From the NCBI RefSeq assembly GCF_013155295.1, contig NZ_JABJXT010000005.1, forward strand, positions 124,001 through 188,000: a stretch of 64,000 bases of DNA. The letters run 5' to 3'. Origin of the DNA: Pseudogemmobacter hezensis (lineage in GTDB: Bacteria; Pseudomonadota; Alphaproteobacteria; Rhodobacterales; Rhodobacteraceae). Both the position numbers and the translations under genes were made by a program. Below the pieces are notes generated by a model, which saw only the letters and a list, made by a program, of their open reading frames with translations, was not told where the DNA came from and did no database searches. Positions 62,070-64,000 of this stretch are shown piece after piece. Positions within the stretch are counted from its first letter, which is position 1. Each line of letters opens with the position of its first letter.

Positions 62070-63006
62070 ACTGTTGAAAAACCCTGTTGCCGGTCGGCCT
62101 TTGAGCTGATTCACTTTGGAAAAGCATAGGGGTGGCGGCAATGATGGGTCCTCGTCAGATCGCTCAAGGTCAGCTTTTCTACGAGTTTTCGCTCGACGCC
62201 ATGGTGCCGCCTGATCACCTGCTGCGGTCGATGGATCGCTTTGTCGATTTGTCAGCGGTTCGGCCATTGCTTGCCTCTTCCTATAGCTCGGCCGGGCGTC
62301 CCTCTGTTGACCCAGAGCTGATGATCCGCATGCTGATGGTCGGCTATTGCTACGGAATCCGGTCCGAGCGGCGGCTGTGTGAGGAAGTCGGGCTGAACCT
62401 GGCCTATCGCTGGTTCTGCCGCCTGGATCTGACAGATCGGGTTCCGGATCACTCGACGTTCTCGAAAAACCGCCACGGTCGGTTCCGCGATTGCGATCTG
62501 CTGCGCCGGATCTTTGAGACCGTTCTGGCCCGGTGCATCGCGGAAGGGCTTGTTGCTGGCCGACTGTTCGGCGCGGATGCCTCTCTGATCAAGGCCGATG
62601 CGAGCCGCTACAGCAAGGTGCAGACCGAAGACTGGTCCGCAGGCGAGAACATCAGCCGGGCTGCGCAGGAATACCTCGATACCCTTGATGATGCGGCCTT
62701 CGGCGCCGCGACACCAGTGCACCCCAAAACGCTGTCTCCCAGTGATCCGGCCGCTCGTTTTACCGGGGCAAACGGTGATCGTCCCTTCTTTGCTTACAGC
62801 ACCAACTATCTCGTCGATCTGGAGCATGCGATTATCTTGGATGTCGAGGCGACCGCACCGGTGCGTCAGGCCGAGGTCGGATCGGTGCGTGATATGCTCA
62901 TGCGCACCGAGGACACGTTCGGCCTGCATCCAGAAACGCTGGTCGCCGATACCGCCTATGGAGCGGGCGAGATGTTGGGCTGGCTGGTTGATGAACAGGG
63001 CATCAA
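62070..63006 (+). mobile_element. IS1182-like element, left part, interrupted by IS21
   Basis: The left end lies near ACTGTTGAAAAACCC (62070-62084; the exact terminus is not fixed without a full copy). The element is cut at 63006 where the IS21 end starts; the right part, if kept, is beyond the window. Confidence 0.7.
62141..63006 (+). CDS. IS1182-family transposase, truncated
   Basis: Start at ATGATG 62141 with AGGGG upstream. 288 codons remain of about 450. DUF772 N-terminal part (MMGPRQIAQGQLFYEF, DPELMIRMLMVGYCYGIRSE, YRWFCRLDLTDRVPDHSTFSKNR in the region ~80-102) and the first DDE aspartate in LFGADASLIKAD; second Asp in TLVADTAYGAGEML. The frame continues ~20 residues into IS21 sequence. 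Not functional as it stands because the catalytic Glu region is missing. Confidence 0.88.
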
Positions 63007-63139
63007 TGTCAATCGGCATCCAAACGGGCCCCCCGATCGGCGCCCAAAAGTGACCCCTTTGGCGCGCGGGTGAGCAGGCCCGTGGCGGCGTAGCTTTCCA
63101 GCTGGCGCAGCCGACACGGGCCTGCGTTTCGGAGGGGGT

Positions 63140-63834
63140 TCAGGCTCGGGTTTTGATGCGCCAGCTGTCGTTGCCGGTCTCGACGATGTCGCAATGATGG
63201 GTGAGGCGATCGAGCAGCGCGGTGGTCATCTTCGCGTCCCCAAAGACGGTTGGCCACTCGCCGAATGCCAGGTTGGTGGTGACGATGACGGAAGTCTGCT
63301 CGTAGAGCTTGCTGATCAGATGGAACAGCAACTGGCCGCCGGACTGCGCGAATGGGAGGTATCCGAGTTCATCAAGGATGACGAAGTCGAGCCGCATCAG
63401 ATGTTCTGCAAGCCGGCCCGCCCGTCCAGCACGGGCCTCGGCCTCCAGCCTGTTCACCAGATCGACGACATTGAAGAACCTGCCCCGGGCACCATTGCGG
63501 ATGACCGCGCGCGCGATGGCCACGGAGATATGGGTCTTGCCGGTCCCCGTGCCGCCAACCAGCACGACATTGCGCTGTTGGCTGAGGAATTCCCCGCTGG
63601 CCAGATCACGCACCAGGGTCTCGTTGATCGGGGTGTCATCGAAGGTGAACTCCTCGATCTCCCGGGCATAGGGCAGCTTGGCGGTGGTGATCTGGTATTT
63701 GACCGACCGCGCTTTCTTCTCGTTGATCTCTGCGGCCAAAAGATCTCCAACGATCTGGCGGGGTTCATGCTGGCGGCGCGCATCCCGTAGAGCTTCAACT
63801 CGCCCATTGCGGCCATGATGTCAGCCCGATCCAT
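63140..63834 (-). pseudogene. istB: IstB helper ATPase of IS21 with a frameshifting deletion
   Basis: Starts normally at ATG 63834 ([20 protein letters not shown]), overlapping the istA stop (TGATG). After the residues GMRAA the frame jumps: compared with the usual IstB N-terminus about 37 bases seem to be missing near 63772-63778, and the rest (QHEPRQ-equivalent onward; [17 protein letters not shown] Walker [13 protein letters not shown] Walker B) is read in another frame to 63140. So full-length IstB cannot be made unless frameshifting or an internal start restores it; an internal ATG-like start at 63739 would give a 199-residue ATPase core. Confidence 0.75.
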
Positions 63835-64000
63835 CAGCTGGCCCTCCGTAGCAGGTCATAACGGGCGCAGTCCGCCACAGGCTCATGGGTCAGGCGCAAG
63901 GCCGGAGAGGTCAGCAGGAGCGGTGGTGGCTCCGGATCGCGCCTGCGAGACAGGATATTGAGGATCACATCGGCGGAGTGAACGCCCTGCGAGAGGGCTT
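63834..64000 (-). CDS. istA: IstA transposase of IS21, C-terminal end only
   Basis: The minus-strand frame is open from the window edge to TGA at 63834-63836 and reads ...SRRRDPEPPPLLLTSPALRL then HEPVADCARYDLLRRAS, the usual IstA tail. The TGATG overlap with istB is standard for IS21. Confidence 0.85.
   Translation of the reverse strand, partial: ALSQGVHSADVILNILSRRRDPEPPPLLLTSPALRLTHEPVADCARYDLLRRAS

Larger units (their letters stand above)
63007..64000 (-). mobile_element. IS21-family element, partial
   Basis: The terminus TGTCAATCGGC at 63007 is followed by two tandem ~22-base repeats (from 63011: ATCGGCATCCAAACGGGCCC; from ~63036: ATCGGCGCCCAAAAGTGACC), the multiple terminal repeats expected of IS21. 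istB and the end of istA follow on the minus strand; the element runs out of the window. Confidence 0.88.

Overview
The window is a 64-kb stretch of high-GC DNA that reads as alphaproteobacterial, most likely from a Rhodobacterales (Paracoccus-like) host. The grounds are base composition, codon use, an IhfB-type protein and several protein families typical of such plasmids (DUF736, DUF3768, DUF6878, DUF6915, strawberry-notch helicase/methylase). It looks like part of a conjugative plasmid or integrative conjugative element. No replication gene and no rRNA or tRNA gene was recognised.

Layout. 1-4.0 kb is the end of an F-type (MPF_F) mating-pair block: the traH 3' end and a long traG whose C-terminus carries a SleB-like cell-wall hydrolase domain. 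4.0-8.8 kb carries a small membrane protein and two head-to-head type IV toxin-antitoxin cassettes of the AbiE kind, each preceded by palindromic operators. 8.9-19.4 kb is the DNA-processing side of conjugation: an IhfB-like protein, a periplasmic DsbA-like protein, the TraD coupling ATPase, a MobF relaxase-helicase, a lysozyme-like protein, a 13-copy octanucleotide repeat inside a translationally coupled mini-ORF, then a VirC1-like ParA and a probable VirC2-like double ribbon-helix-helix protein.

19.6-42.1 kb is a long accessory block, mostly on the minus strand. It holds DUF3768, DUF736 (two copies in 1.13-kb direct repeats that flank a third AbiE module), WGR, H-NS-like, DUF2493, Toprim primase-like, a 1437-residue strawberry-notch helicase/methylase, an ArdB/KlcA antirestriction protein, a series of plasmid DUF proteins and a 722-residue ParB-like protein. 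Many of these genes sit in short transcription units with their own terminators and with related hairpin leaders directly upstream. In content and organisation it resembles the leading region of conjugative plasmids, the part that enters the recipient first.

42.6-61.4 kb is a cargo module about the cell envelope and stress: two transglutaminase-like proteins, a fatty-acid desaturase, DUF982, a cold-shock protein, several tiny proteins in an AT-rich patch, a giant cyclic beta-1,2-glucan synthase, a three-gene operon of small proteins, a Crp/Fnr regulator and a GroEL without GroES or GGM tail. The window closes with an IS1182-like transposase gene interrupted by an IS21-family element whose istB carries a frameshifting deletion.

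Strongest leads: the octamer repeat that could switch the VirC1 N-terminus by frame; the shared hairpin leaders on the candidate anti-defence/leading-region genes; and the duplicated DUF736 segments, in which stems are conserved and loops vary.
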